Shown in pieces: positions 9,230 through 19,194 of a stretch of DNA of 55,379 nucleotides. The translations under genes were made by a program, and so were the position numbers. The notes beneath the pieces are model-generated. The model searched no databases. It was not told the DNA's origin and worked only from the letters and a program-made list of their open reading frames with translations. The number at the start of each line of letters is the position of its first letter. The stretch's first letter is position 1. Source of the stretch: Parabacteroides sp. 52 (GTDB lineage Bacteria; Bacteroidota; Bacteroidia; Bacteroidales; Tannerellaceae); NCBI RefSeq assembly GCF_010500925.1, contig NZ_QVMG01000015.1, forward strand, positions 1-55,379. The letters run 5' to 3'.

Positions 9230-10768
9230 ATGGAAATGTATACAATCATAATTTCAATCGTAACCTTCCTTCTCGGAGGATTACTGGCATGGTTGGTGAT
9301 GCGCGTTCTTCTGAAGTCCAGATACACCAACGTATTGAAAGAGGCGGAAAAAGAAGCCGAGGTAATCAAAAAGAATAAATTACTGGAAGTAAAAGAAAAA
9401 TTCCTTCACCTGAAATCCGATCTGGAAAAACAAGTATCACAACGCAATGCCAAAATTCAGTCAGCCGAAGCGAAACTAAAACAAAAAGAGCTGACCATCA
9501 ACCAACGCCAAGAAGACGTTCAACGAAAAAACAACGAAATTGAAGCCATCAAAGAAAATCTTTCCACCCAAATAGAATTGGTAGAAAAGAAAAAACTGGA
9601 AATGGACAAAATGCACCAGCGCCAAATCGAACAACTGGAAGCCCTTTCCGGTCTCTCTGCCGAAGAAGCCAAAGAGCGTTTGATCGAATCGTTAAAAGAC
9701 GAAGCCAAAACAGACGCTGCTTCTTACATCAACGAGATTGTAGAAGAGGCCAAAATGACAGCCAACAAAGACGCTAAAAAGATTGTCATCCAATCTATCC
9801 AGCGAGTGGCAACAGAGACAGCTATTGAAAACTCTATCACCGTATTCCATATCGAATCCGACGAAATCAAAGGACGTATCATCGGTCGTGAAGGACGTAA
9901 TATCCGTGCATTGGAAGCAGCAACCGGAATTGAAATCGTTGTAGACGACACTCCGGAAGCCATCGTCCTCTCAGGCTTTGACCCCGTACGCAGGGAGATT
10001 GCCCGTTTGGCTCTGCACCAACTTGTCCAGGACGGACGTATACACCCGGCCCGTATCGAAGAGGTGGTCACTAAAGTACGCAAGCAGGTCGAAGAAGAAA
10101 TTATCGAAACCGGCAAGCGCACAACAATAGATCTGGGAGTACACGGTCTTCACCCCGAACTGATCCGCCTAATCGGTAAAATGAAATACCGCTCTTCTTA
10201 CGGACAAAACTTATTGCAACATGCCCGTGAAACAGCCAACCTTTGTGCTGTGATGGCATCCGAGTTGGGTTTAAATCCCAAGAAAGCCAAACGTGCCGGA
10301 TTGTTACATGACATCGGTAAAGTACCCGATGACGAACCAGAATTGCCACACGCCATCCTAGGTATGAAATTATGTGAGAAATACAAAGAAAAACCCGATA
10401 TCTGCAATGCCGTGGGAGCTCACCATGACGAGACAGAGATGCAAACCCTATTGGCTCCTATCGTACAGGTCTGCGACGCTATTTCCGGAGCACGCCCAGG
10501 AGCACGTCGGGAAATTGTCGAAGCCTATATCAAACGCTTGAACGATCTTGAACAATTGGCTTTATCATATCCTGGTGTTGTTAAAACATATGCTATTCAG
10601 GCTGGCCGTGAACTTCGTGTGATCGTAGGCGCAGATAAAATAGACGACAAAGACACCGAAAGCTTGTCCAATGAAATCGCTAAAAAGATTCAAGACGAGA
10701 TGACCTATCCGGGTCAGGTTAAGATCACCGTAATCCGTGAAACACGGGCGGTAAGTTATGCGAAGTAA
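9230..10768 (+). CDS. rny: Ribonuclease Y
   Basis: This 512-residue membrane-anchored endoribonuclease initiates mRNA decay. It has an N-terminal membrane helix (about 3-25), a long charged coiled coil (about 30-190), a KH domain near 213-230 ([15 protein letters not shown]) and an HD domain with HDIGK at about 360-364 and AHHDE downstream. Length and order match RNase Y. It appears monocistronic, with a symmetric terminator downstream. Confidence 0.95.
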   Translation: MEMYTIIISIVTFLLGGLLAWLVMRVLLKSRYTNVLKEAEKEAEVIKKNKLLEVKEKFLHLKSDLEKQVSQRNAKIQSAEAKLKQKELTINQRQEDVQRKNNEIEAIKENLSTQIELVEKKKLEMDKMHQRQIEQLEALSGLSAEEAKERLIESLKDEAKTDAASYINEIVEEAKMTANKDAKKIVIQSIQRVATETAIENSITVFHIESDEIKGRIIGREGRNIRALEAATGIEIVVDDTPEAIVLSGFDPVRREIARLALHQLVQDGRIHPARIEEVVTKVRKQVEEEIIETGKRTTIDLGVHGLHPELIRLIGKMKYRSSYGQNLLQHARETANLCAVMASELGLNPKKAKRAGLLHDIGKVPDDEPELPHAILGMKLCEKYKEKPDICNAVGAHHDETEMQTLLAPIVQVCDAISGARPGARREIVEAYIKRLNDLEQLALSYPGVVKTYAIQAGRELRVIVGADKIDDKDTESLSNEIAKKIQDEMTYPGQVKITVIRETRAVSYAK

Positions 10769-10785
10769 TATCGACAAACAACAAT

Positions 10786-10819
10786 AAAAAAAGGAGATTC
10801 CAACGAATCTCCTTTTTTT
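10786..10819. terminator. Bidirectional terminator between rny and rhlE
   Basis: The stem GGAGATTC/GAATCTCC is preceded by A7 and followed by T7, so it can serve both convergent genes. Confidence 0.9.
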
Positions 10820-10873
10820 ATTTCCCCGCACCAGGCGGATTATTCTTTTTTTCTATTCAACACATGCACACCA

Positions 10874-12169
10874 TCAGGACTTCCGGCCCTGATCTTTTGC
10901 TTTTTTCTCCGGCTGGTTTTGCGCCCGTTTCTTATTGCGCCAAAAGCTTCCATCGCGCTTGCTGCCAAACATATTGCGTCGTTTCGACTCCTGTTTGATT
11001 GCTTCCTTTTTAACAGCTATCGCTTCTTTCACCTGGGAAGTCTCAAAGGGATTCCCACCGGCTACCGGAATCTGTATACCTATCAGTTTATGAATATCCT
11101 TCAACAACGGCACCTCTTCCGCATCACAAAAAGAAAAAGCGACTCCACTACGCCCGGCTCTTCCCGTACGTCCGATACGATGCACATAGGTTTCAGGCAC
11201 ATTCGGTAATTCATAGTTTATCACGTGCGTCAAATGATCCACATCAATCCCCCGGGCAGCAATATCCGTTGCTATCAAGACACGGGTGGTATGGTCTTTA
11301 AAATTACTCAAGGCACGTTGCCGGGCATTCTGGCTTTTATTTCCATGGATTGCTTCGGCCCCGATATTTGCTTTTGTCAACACACGAGCCACCTTATCCG
11401 CTCCATGTTTGGTACGGGTAAAAACCAATACCGACTCCAGGGAAGGATTCTGCAACAAAGATTTCAATAAATCAATCTTATCTTTCTTTTCCACAAAATA
11501 AACCGATTGCTCAATCTTCTCCACCGTAGAAGAAGGAGGAGTAACCTCAACCTTTTCCGGTTCATGCAGAATGGTTCCGGCCAATTTCTCTATTTCCGGA
11601 GGCATGGTAGCCGAGAAGAAAAGAGACTGTCGTTTTTTGGGCAACAAAGGCAATAAACGTTTGATGTCATGAATGAACCCCATATCCAACATACGGTCCG
11701 CTTCATCCAACACAAAATAGTCCAAGGTATGCAATTTCACAAAGCCCTGGTCAATCAAATCCAACAGACGCCCCGGAGTAGCCACCAACACATCTACCCC
11801 TTTTTGCAAGGCATCGGTTTGAGGCTTCTGTCCCACGCCACCGAAAATCACGGTATGCCGCAAGCCCGTATAACGACCATAGGCCGCAAAACTTTCATCT
11901 ATCTGTATGGCTAATTCGCGCGTCGGTGTTAAAATCAACGCTTTTATTCCTCGTTTTTTACCCAACACATCCTGTTCATACAGGCGTTGAATAATCGGAA
12001 TAGAAAAAGCAGCCGTTTTTCCGGTTCCCGTTTGGGCACAACCCAATAGGTCGTAACCTTCAAGTACAATAGGTATTGCTTCTGCTTGTATAGGGGTTGG
12101 GGTTAAATAACCTTCTTTCTGTAAGGCCTTTCGAATAGGCTCTATAAGTTCTAAATCTTCAAATGTCAT
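10874..12169 (-). CDS. rhlE: DEAD-box ATP-dependent RNA helicase, RhlE type
   Basis: This 431-residue helicase has all DEAD-box motifs: Q motif [10 protein letters not shown], motif I AQTGTGKT (45-52), PTRELA, TPGR, DEAD, SAT, ARGID and HRIGRTGR. A basic, Lys/Arg-rich tail from about 370 probably binds RNA. It likely unwinds structured RNA during ribosome assembly or mRNA decay. A minus-strand -7-like TACCTTTG lies at 12216-12223. Assignment to the RhlE subgroup is by overall resemblance. Confidence 0.9.
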   Translation of the reverse strand: MTFEDLELIEPIRKALQKEGYLTPTPIQAEAIPIVLEGYDLLGCAQTGTGKTAAFSIPIIQRLYEQDVLGKKRGIKALILTPTRELAIQIDESFAAYGRYTGLRHTVIFGGVGQKPQTDALQKGVDVLVATPGRLLDLIDQGFVKLHTLDYFVLDEADRMLDMGFIHDIKRLLPLLPKKRQSLFFSATMPPEIEKLAGTILHEPEKVEVTPPSSTVEKIEQSVYFVEKKDKIDLLKSLLQNPSLESVLVFTRTKHGADKVARVLTKANIGAEAIHGNKSQNARQRALSNFKDHTTRVLIATDIAARGIDVDHLTHVINYELPNVPETYVHRIGRTGRAGRSGVAFSFCDAEEVPLLKDIHKLIGIQIPVAGGNPFETSQVKEAIAVKKEAIKQESKRRNMFGSKRDGSFWRNKKRAQNQPEKKAKDQGRKS

Positions 12170-12260
12170 TCAAAATAGGGTGAGCCGTCACGGCCCGTTA
12201 CGTAAATACTAAGTGCAAAGGTACATCAATAATCCGACTTCTCTCTGCTATCGGGGGCAT

Positions 12261-12297
12261 AAAAAAAGACTGCTCCCCTAAAAGAACAGTCTTTCTT
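12261..12297 (-). terminator. Terminator of rplS
   Basis: Read on the minus strand, stem GACTG/CAGTC is extended by A-T pairs and ends in T7. It lies just past the rplS stop. Confidence 0.8.
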
Positions 12298-12316
12298 ATG
12301 GCAAAAGAACAGAGTC

Positions 12317-12664
12317 TTATACTCTCTTTTCTTTAATTCTTGCTTTCTTACCGGTCAGTGCACGTAAATAATACAATTTAGCGCGACGCACTTTACCTAC
12401 CTTGTTCAAGGTAATACTTTCAATAAATGGAGAATCCATAGGGAAAATTCTTTCTACACCTACGTTTTCTGACATCTTACGAACAGTGAAACGTTTTTTG
12501 TCACCATGTCCTGAAATGCGGATAACCACACCTCGGTACTGCTGAATACGTTCTTTGTTACCTTCTTTGATACGGTAAGCAATCGTAATAGTGTCTCCAC
12601 TTTTGAATGCAGGATGCTCTCTTTTGGTAGCAAACGCCTCTTCTGCAATCTTAATTAAATCCAT
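12317..12664 (-). CDS. rplS: 50S ribosomal protein L19
   Basis: The 115-residue L19 sits at the 30S-50S interface. Typical segments are [20 protein letters not shown] and [16 protein letters not shown]. It ends in a basic tail ([10 protein letters not shown]). In many bacteria rplS is next to trmD; here trmD lies about 1.5 kb away with another gene between them. Confidence 0.96.
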   Translation of the reverse strand: MDLIKIAEEAFATKREHPAFKSGDTITIAYRIKEGNKERIQQYRGVVIRISGHGDKKRFTVRKMSENVGVERIFPMDSPFIESITLNKVGKVRRAKLYYLRALTGKKARIKEKRV

Positions 12665-12825
12665 TGTTTTATAGCTTTTTAATTGTGATATTGATCGAAA
12701 CGCAATATAACGGGCAACATTTCCCGACAGCGATTACGTAAAGCGGATGCAAAGAAACGAAACATTTGCGAGAATACCAAGAACTACTCCCCTATTTTTG
12801 TGTATCTTTGCAAAAAAGATGGATT

Positions 12826-13350
12826 ATGACATATCGTTTTACGCTTTCTCTATTTCTTTTCTCTCTGTTTCTTCTTTTCACGGCCTGCGTCCGGGAGGAT
12901 GAAATAACAGAAACGATCAATTATATTACTGTGGGTGACAAAGTTCCCGACTTCACGGTCGAAGATGGAACAGGTGGTCACTTTTCGTCGAGCCAGTTTG
13001 TGGGCAAAAAGTCTTTGTTGGTATTTTTCAACACTACATGCCGGGATTGCCAGCGGGAATTACCGACCATACAATCTCTTTGGGAGACCAAGCTCAAAAA
13101 CAATCCCGATTACACATTAGTCACGATAGCCCGGGGAGAAGAAAAAAGCAAAACCGACTCCTATTGGACAGAATATGCATTCACGATGCCTAAATACCAG
13201 GATCCTTACCGGAAGGTATTTACTCTTTTTGCCAACAATACCATTCCGCGGTTTTATTTTATAGACAAAGAGGGGATTGTAAAATGGATGGTTATTGAAA
13301 ATCTGTATATGAGCAGCGATCAATTGTTTGAAAAAATGGAGAATGACTGA
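12826..13350 (+). CDS. Thioredoxin-fold (TlpA/redoxin-type) lipoprotein
   Basis: The 174-residue protein starts at ATG 12826 (MTYRFTLSLF) with a lipoprotein-type signal ending in FTAC, Cys21. The redoxin domain begins GDKVPDFTVEDGTG and holds a CxxC active site at Cys72-Cys75 (TTCRDC). A TIPRFYFID segment supplies the cis-Pro region typical of thioredoxin folds. It is probably an envelope thiol-disulfide oxidoreductase. The 20 codons upstream of 12826 overlap the promoter-like TATCTTTG at 12803-12810 and were excluded. Confidence 0.82.
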   Translation: MTYRFTLSLFLFSLFLLFTACVREDEITETINYITVGDKVPDFTVEDGTGGHFSSSQFVGKKSLLVFFNTTCRDCQRELPTIQSLWETKLKNNPDYTLVTIARGEEKSKTDSYWTEYAFTMPKYQDPYRKVFTLFANNTIPRFYFIDKEGIVKWMVIENLYMSSDQLFEKMEND

Positions 13351-14180
13351 AAAGGCCTGATCCTTCAAAAGGCATAATGCCGGCAAAGCCCACCACCAGC
13401 CAGAGAAAAAAAGAAGAAGGTATCCTCCCGAACCCCTCCTTCTAAGCACAAGTAAAACAAAGTGTGTTGTGTGCGTGCATGTGCGCCATAGTTCCAATTC
13501 ACTACAAAGTCATAATTCTAATCTTAGGTAAAGGTTTTGGTTAGCTTTGAACCGACATCTAAGAGTAGAACCCTCCAAGCCTATCGTCAACTACTTAAAG
13601 AACAATCTTTTCTTCTTCGCTGAATCTACTTCTCATATAGAAAATCCTAACACCTATCTCTTTCTTTACTTTACCAAAAGTAAATGTAACAGATGATTAA
13701 TCCATGCTATTCATTGCCTATTTTCTTTTCTTGTCTATCAAAAGAAGTAACACTTTCTTTAGCCATATTCGAAAAACGAAACTAAATAGATGAGAGATTG
13801 TTTTTTTTCATTTTTAATAACTTTTCCACCCTTTCTTTCCTAAGCATGTAACACCTCTTGGCGGCGATCATATTCAGGCTTTCCAGGATCCAACAGCAAA
13901 AAGGCGCCGTTTGATAGTGCGGTTATATTCTCCTTTTATCTTGTCATACACAGTTTGGGGAGGAGAAATAAAAATGTCGATAGCCGTCGACACTTGTGCC
14001 GATATATATCAGCACAAGTGCCGACAATTATCGGCAATTGTGCTGACGATCGTCAGCAATTTATTTTCTCGGAGGAAAATGCACTTTTTCACCGGAAGGA
14101 GGGTACCGGAAAAGAGATCCTTGAATAGAAAAAAACAAGAATCAATAGGGAGAAAGTATACATAAAGAAGATTCTTCAGC
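13351..14180. other. 830-bp stretch without a convincing gene, containing hairpin array R2
   Basis: No reading frame here looks like a protein. The left 600 bp is AT-rich with pyrimidine-rich patches and no obvious RNA gene. I checked for conserved RNase P, tmRNA and tRNA segments and saw none. On the minus strand around 13863-13970 a short open frame (ending YDKIKGEYNRTIKRRLF, then a stop) could be the decayed end of a lost gene. The right part holds array R2. Both flanking genes converge on this gap. Confidence 0.6.
13963..14070. repeat. Hairpin array R2 of the 22-bp-period family
   Basis: The array has an end at about 13963-13987, three 22-bp units (13988-14009, 14010-14031, 14032-14053) and an opposite end at 14054-14070. 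The ends are inverted copies (GAGAAATAAAAATG and CAATTTATTTTCTC). Four hairpins with 6-nt loops follow one another, for example AAGTGCCGA-CAATTA-TCGGCAATT. It lies 110 bp beyond the trmD stop and could act as its terminator. Confidence 0.85.
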
Positions 14181-14855
14181 TCATTTCAACAAATCGGGAC
14201 GCAAGCGGGCGGTACGTTCCTGTGCCTGTTGCAGACGCCATTCGTCGATCTTTCGTTCATGTCCGGAGAGTAAGACATCCGGCACCTGCCAGCCCTTATA
14301 TTCGGCAGGGCGGGTATAGACGGGAGGAGCCAATAAATTATCCTGGAAAGAATCCGAAAGAGCACTTTGCTCATCCCCAATGGCTCCCGGGATCAGTCGT
14401 ACGACAGCATCCGTTATAATGGCTGCAGCCAATTCGCCACCGGTAAGGACATAATCGCCAACAGATATTTCTTTGGTAATGAGATGTTCGCGGATACGAT
14501 AGTCTACCCCTTTATAATGTCCGCAAAGGATAATGAGATTATCCAATAAAGACATTTGGTTCGCCATCGGTTGATTAAAGGTTTCCCCATCCGGAGACGT
14601 ATAGATCACCTCATCATAACTGCGTTCTTGTCGAAGAGCCGAGATCGCCCTGTCCACCGGTTCGATCTGCATCACCATACCTGCCTCTCCACCAAAAGGA
14701 TAATCATCCACACGTCGCCATTTATTGGTCGTATAATCGCGCAGGTTATGCAGGTGTATTTCTGCCAATCCTTTCTCTTGTGCTCTTTTAACAATGGAAC
14801 AATTAATCATTCCGTCGATCATCTCGGGCAGTACAGTAAGTATATCTATTCGCAT
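14181..14855 (-). CDS. trmD: tRNA (guanine-N1)-methyltransferase
   Basis: This 224-residue enzyme methylates G37 of tRNAs to m1G, preventing frameshifts. The SPOUT fold is shown by [12 protein letters not shown] at the start, [17 protein letters not shown], the knot region [14 protein letters not shown] and [15 protein letters not shown], and the C-terminal [12 protein letters not shown] and LLSGHE. It is divergent from pheT. A minus-strand -7-like TACCTTTG lies at 14897-14904. Confidence 0.95.
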   Translation of the reverse strand: MRIDILTVLPEMIDGMINCSIVKRAQEKGLAEIHLHNLRDYTTNKWRRVDDYPFGGEAGMVMQIEPVDRAISALRQERSYDEVIYTSPDGETFNQPMANQMSLLDNLIILCGHYKGVDYRIREHLITKEISVGDYVLTGGELAAAIITDAVVRLIPGAIGDEQSALSDSFQDNLLAPPVYTRPAEYKGWQVPDVLLSGHERKIDEWRLQQAQERTARLRPDLLK

Positions 14856-14948
14856 AGTGTCTCAAACAATTTCTTTAAGTGACTCTTCTTAGGCCGCAAA
14901 GGTATTGTTTTTAGAGGGATTTTTATAGCCGTTTTAATTATTAATTCG

Positions 14949-14956
14949 TATTTTTG
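14949..14956 (+). promoter_or_regulatory. Candidate -7 box for pheT
   Basis: TATTTTTG fits TAnnTTTG and lies 44 bp before the pheT start. I see no good -33 element at the expected distance. Confidence 0.45.
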
Positions 14957-14999
14957 CCCGTCAATTTGAGAAAAGCATTAAGGAACAAATTTTAGAACA

Positions 15000-17462
15000 A
15001 TGAATATATCTTATAACTGGCTGAAAGAGTATCTGGCATTCGACCTGCAACCGGAAGAAGTGGCAGCAGCCCTTACCTCTATCGGATTGGAAACGGGTGG
15101 TGTGGAAGAAGTTCAAACGATCAAAGGCGGACTGGACGGATTATTTATCGGTGAAGTATTGACTTGTGAAATGCATCCGAATTCCGATCACCTGCATATC
15201 ACCACTGTCAGTGTAGGAGGTGAAGAAGCCTTGCAAATCGTTTGTGGAGCACCGAATGTAACAGCCGGTCAAAAAGTGATCGTAGCCGTTAACGGAACGA
15301 AACTATATAAAGAAGAAGAGTCTTTTACGATTAAAAGATCCAAGATTCGCGGTGTCGAATCCAACGGTATGCTTTGTGCCGAAGACGAGATTGGCATCGG
15401 AAACGCCCATGACGGTATCATTGTTTTACCTGCTGATGCAAAGGTAGGAACGCCAGCCAAGGAATATTATAACATCAAAAGTGATTATATCCTGGAGGTC
15501 GACATTACCCCTAACCGCGTAGACGGCACCTCGCATTTTGGTATCGCCCGCGACCTGGCCGCTTATCTCAAACAAAACGGAAAACCGGCGGAATTGAAAC
15601 GTCCATCGGTAGATGCTTTTCATATCGAAGATAACTCTCCGGCTATCGAAGTCGTCGTTGAAAATACAGAAGCTTGCCCCCGCTATTCAGGAGTAAGCAT
15701 CAAAGGAGTGACCGTAAAAGAAAGTCCGGAATGGTTGCAAAACCGACTGAAACTCATCGGACTTCGTCCTATAAACAATGTGGTGGATATTACCAACTTC
15801 GTATTACACGAAATGGGACAACCCCTGCATGCTTTTGACTACAATAAGATCAAAGGCGGCAAAGTCATTGTCAAAACAATGCCTGCCGGCACCAAATTTG
15901 TCACTTTAGATGAAGTGGAACGTACCTTGAACGAGCAGGACTTAATGATATGCAATACGGAAGAGGCCATGTGTATCGCCGGTGTGTTTGGCGGTATCGA
16001 CTCAGGCGTAACAGAAAAAACAACGGATGTATTCCTTGAATCGGCCAACTTCAATCCTACGCGGATTCGGAAAACGGCACGCCGGTTCGGGTTGAACACC
16101 GATTCCTCTTTCCGTTTCGAACGGGGATTGGATGCAAACAGTACGATGTATGCCCTGCAAAGAGCGGCCTTATTGATAAAAGAGATTGCCGGAGGTACCC
16201 TTTGCGGCACCTTGCAAGATGTATATCCTACCCTGGTAGAGCCTTATACGGTTGAACTGAATTACAAAAAGATAAATACATTGATAGGAAAAGAAATTCC
16301 TGTCGAAACGGTGAAGAGCATCCTCGAAAGCCTCGAAATGCAAACGATTGCCGAAACGGCTGAGGGCTTGACCATTCATGTGCCTGTATACCGTGTCGAT
16401 GTGCAACGGGATGTGGATGTCATCGAAGATATCTTACGTATTTACGGTTATAACAACATTGATTTCAGCGATAATGTAAAATCCAATCTCAGCTACCAGA
16501 CGCCAACGGACCGTAGCAATGAGTTGCAACATCTGATTTCCGAACAGCTCTGCGGATACGGATTCCATGAAATCCTGAACAACTCTTTGACGAAATCAGC
16601 TTATTACGAGACACTGACAACCTATCCGGCAAACCATACGGTTATGTTGATGAATCCTTTAAGCACTGATTTGAACGGAATGCGTCAGACTTTACTTTTC
16701 GGCGGATTGGAAAGTATCGAATACAATATAAAAAGAAAAAACGGAAACCTTCGCTTCTTTGAACTGGGCAATTGTTACGACTACAATGCCGATAACAAAA
16801 AAGAAGGCGAAACCCTGGCTGAATACAAAGAGGAGTATCGCCTGGGCATGTGGATTTGTGGAAACCGGGTGGAAAACAACTGGGCACATCCCACCGAGAA
16901 ATCTTCCGTGTATGAGTTGAAAGCTTATCTTGAAAACATATTGACCCGCTTGGGCATCGACAAGAAAAAAATCATCTTCGGAAATCTTACAAACGATATC
17001 TATTCCGCCGGATTAAGCCTTACAACCCCTGCCGGTCGCCAATTAGGCACAATGGGTATTGTACAACCCAAACTGCTCCAGGCAGCAGACATCGACACGG
17101 AAGTATACTACGCTGAACTTTCCTGGGATTTGTTAATGAAAGAAATCCGCAAGCAGAAAGTGACATTCAGCGAAATATCGAAATTCCCGGCTGTCAAACG
17201 TGACCTGGCTTTGCTTTTAGACAAACAGGTGGCTTTCACTGAAATTGAAAAGATCGCCAACGAAAGTGAGCGGAAGCTACTCAAAGACGTCAAACTGTTC
17301 GACGTATACGAAGGCAAAAACCTACCGGCCGGAAAGAAATCTTATGCCGTCAGCTTCTTCCTGCAAGATGAAGGCAAGACATTAAACGAAAAACAAATCG
17401 ATGCCATCATGAAGAAGATCCAGACAAACCTGGAACAGAAACTGGGAGCATCACTCAGATAA
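15000..17462 (+). CDS. pheT: Phenylalanyl-tRNA synthetase beta subunit
   Basis: This 820-residue subunit of the alpha2-beta2 enzyme has an N-terminal EMAP/tRNA-binding domain (about 40-150, HPNSDHLHITTV), the B3/B4 editing domain (about 210-385), a B5 domain, a synthetase-like core with RYGL-type motifs degenerate as usual in beta, and a C-terminal ferredoxin-fold anticodon-binding domain (FPAVKRDLALLLD, KSYAVSFFLQDEGKTL). pheS is not in this window. yebC follows 30 bp later. Confidence 0.96.
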   Translation: MNISYNWLKEYLAFDLQPEEVAAALTSIGLETGGVEEVQTIKGGLDGLFIGEVLTCEMHPNSDHLHITTVSVGGEEALQIVCGAPNVTAGQKVIVAVNGTKLYKEEESFTIKRSKIRGVESNGMLCAEDEIGIGNAHDGIIVLPADAKVGTPAKEYYNIKSDYILEVDITPNRVDGTSHFGIARDLAAYLKQNGKPAELKRPSVDAFHIEDNSPAIEVVVENTEACPRYSGVSIKGVTVKESPEWLQNRLKLIGLRPINNVVDITNFVLHEMGQPLHAFDYNKIKGGKVIVKTMPAGTKFVTLDEVERTLNEQDLMICNTEEAMCIAGVFGGIDSGVTEKTTDVFLESANFNPTRIRKTARRFGLNTDSSFRFERGLDANSTMYALQRAALLIKEIAGGTLCGTLQDVYPTLVEPYTVELNYKKINTLIGKEIPVETVKSILESLEMQTIAETAEGLTIHVPVYRVDVQRDVDVIEDILRIYGYNNIDFSDNVKSNLSYQTPTDRSNELQHLISEQLCGYGFHEILNNSLTKSAYYETLTTYPANHTVMLMNPLSTDLNGMRQTLLFGGLESIEYNIKRKNGNLRFFELGNCYDYNADNKKEGETLAEYKEEYRLGMWICGNRVENNWAHPTEKSSVYELKAYLENILTRLGIDKKKIIFGNLTNDIYSAGLSLTTPAGRQLGTMGIVQPKLLQAADIDTEVYYAELSWDLLMKEIRKQKVTFSEISKFPAVKRDLALLLDKQVAFTEIEKIANESERKLLKDVKLFDVYEGKNLPAGKKSYAVSFFLQDEGKTLNEKQIDAIMKKIQTNLEQKLGASLR

Positions 17463-17492
17463 TGAACAATTAATAATTAACAATTATATCTC

Positions 17493-18224
17493 ATGGGAAG
17501 AGCGTTTGAATACCGCAAAGCAAAAAAATTTAAACGTTGGGGAAATATGGCCCGCGTATTTACTAAGTTAGGAAAAGAAATCACCATAGCCACAAAATCA
17601 GGCGGCCCTGACCCGGATGCCAACCCGCGCCTACGTGTATTGATGCAACAGGCGAAAAAGGAAAATATGCCCAAGGAAAATGTGGAACGTGCTATCAAGA
17701 AGGCTACTTCTAAAGATTACACCGACTACAAAGAAATGAACTACGAAGGATATGGTCCTTTTGGCATTGCTATATTTGTTGAAACAGCCACAGACAATAC
17801 CACCCGTACGGTGGCCAATGTACGCAGTTATTTCAATAAATACGGGGGTTCATTAGGCACAAGCGGCAGTTTGGAATTTATCTTTGACCACAAAGTCATC
17901 TTCCATGTGGTAAAAAAAGAAGATATTGCATTGGAAGACCTGGAACTGGAATTGATTGATTTCGGTGTAGAAGAGGTGGAAGAAGATGAAGATGAAATCA
18001 TTATCTCCGGAGAATTCTCTCAAAACGCAGCCATTCAGAAATACCTGGAAGAAAATGCATTCGAGATAAACAGCGCTGAGTTTGTACGTATGCCGAACGA
18101 CTTGAAAGAGGTTAGTCCCGAACAACGCGAACAACTCGATAAGTTACTCGAAAAACTGGATGAAGACGAAGACGTACAGAATGTCTTCCATAATATGAAA
18201 GAAGATCTTTCAGACGAAGAATAA
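17493..18224 (+). CDS. YebC/PmpR family protein
   Basis: The 243-residue protein has the YebC signature MGRAFEYRKAKKFKRWGNMA and VERAIKKATSKDYTD, then an acidic middle (VEEVEEDEDEII). YebC members have been described as transcriptional regulators and, for some, as factors relieving ribosome stalling at proline stretches; which applies here cannot be read from sequence. It directly follows pheT and is probably cotranscribed with it. Confidence 0.9.
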   Translation: MGRAFEYRKAKKFKRWGNMARVFTKLGKEITIATKSGGPDPDANPRLRVLMQQAKKENMPKENVERAIKKATSKDYTDYKEMNYEGYGPFGIAIFVETATDNTTRTVANVRSYFNKYGGSLGTSGSLEFIFDHKVIFHVVKKEDIALEDLELELIDFGVEEVEEDEDEIIISGEFSQNAAIQKYLEENAFEINSAEFVRMPNDLKEVSPEQREQLDKLLEKLDEDEDVQNVFHNMKEDLSDEE

Positions 18225-18233
18225 CCATTTTTT

Positions 18234-18268
18234 AACGATGAACGATTAATCATTAATCGTTCATCGTT
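18234..18268. terminator. Perfect 17-bp-arm palindrome between yebC gene and proC
   Basis: Arms at 18234-18250 and 18252-18268 are perfect inverted copies around one central C. The stem begins AACGATGAACG. It sits between two convergent stop codons and could terminate both. It lacks a long T run on the plus-strand side, while TTTTTT at 18228-18233 serves the minus-strand direction. Confidence 0.65.
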
Positions 18269-18275
18269 CATTCAA

Positions 18276-19079
18276 TTACTTACTGGCCTTCAAGCCGCGG
18301 ATAACCGAAGAGGTGAATCCGGATAATTCCATTTCATTCAACCCCTTTATCGTAATACCTCCGGGAGTCGTGACCTTATCTATTTCCGTTTCCGGATTCG
18401 TTTGATTGGCCAAAAGAAGTTCGACAGCCCCTTTGACCGTATTGACAACAATCTCCTGCGCTTCACGCGGATAAAAGCCCAACTCCACGCCACCTTCAAT
18501 CACTGCACGGATATAACGCATCGCAAAAGCAATGCCACTGGAAGCAAGAGCTGTACCGGCAGCCATCAACCGTTCTTCTATCAACATCGCATTGCCCAAT
18601 TCATTAAAAATCTGCAACAGAAGGTTCGTCTGCTCCTCCGAAGCATTCCGGCTGGAAACAAAAGTCATGCTATGCATCACTTCTATTGCTGTATTGGGCA
18701 TGACACGGAAAATAGTTGGAGTAACCATACAGTCGTATTCCAGATCCTTTGTCAGGAAAGTATTCAATTGATCAAAGGTAACACCAGCCGCTACCGAAAC
18801 AATCATCTGCTTGTCAAAATCAAGTACGGGTTTAATCTCATTCACTATTTCTTCCACCCGCCAGGGTTTCACTGCAAGGACAAGGATATCCGCCGCCTGG
18901 GCTGCTTCCCGGTTGTCATGGGTGAGTACAAAATCCGGATGCATCGCTTTGATTTTGGCAAGCGACTCTGCCGAGCGTGTGGTACATATGATATCTGAAG
19001 CCTTAAAAATACTTCCTTTGGCCAATCCACAGGCAATGGCTCCTCCGATATTACCCGCTCCTATTATCGCGATCTTCAT
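18276..19079 (-). CDS. proC: Pyrroline-5-carboxylate reductase
   Basis: This 267-residue enzyme makes proline by reducing pyrroline-5-carboxylate with NAD(P)H. The Rossmann motif at the start (MKIAIIGAGNIGGAIACGL) fixes the start at 19079; the longer open frame to 19304 overlaps the pepC-like gene and lacks protein character. The C-terminal signature ATPGGIT occurs as TTPGGITIKGLNEME. It is divergent from the C1 peptidase gene. A minus-strand -7-like TACATTTG lies at 19116-19123. Confidence 0.93.
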   Translation of the reverse strand: MKIAIIGAGNIGGAIACGLAKGSIFKASDIICTTRSAESLAKIKAMHPDFVLTHDNREAAQAADILVLAVKPWRVEEIVNEIKPVLDFDKQMIVSVAAGVTFDQLNTFLTKDLEYDCMVTPTIFRVMPNTAIEVMHSMTFVSSRNASEEQTNLLLQIFNELGNAMLIEERLMAAGTALASSGIAFAMRYIRAVIEGGVELGFYPREAQEIVVNTVKGAVELLLANQTNPETEIDKVTTPGGITIKGLNEMELSGFTSSVIRGLKASK

Positions 19080-19194
19080 TTGTTTGAGATTGTTATATTT
19101 TATCAATTGCAGCGACAAATGTAGAGAAAATAATCGGATGTCTGAAAGGGTTATTGTATATTTGCACACAGATGTCACACTTAAATGCAAGTAT

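Noticed and set aside
13963..14070. CRISPR array
   Set aside because: The period is 22 bp with no unique spacers, units are imperfect and only three per site, and there are no cas genes.
13911..14165. 84-residue open frame on the plus strand
   Set aside because: It runs straight through hairpin array R2; the peptide reflects repeat units and has no protein-like pattern.
18811..19194. N-terminal extension of the C1 peptidase
   Set aside because: This part is antisense to proC; the signal peptide beginning at 19195 and the -7-like box at 19157 fix the real start.
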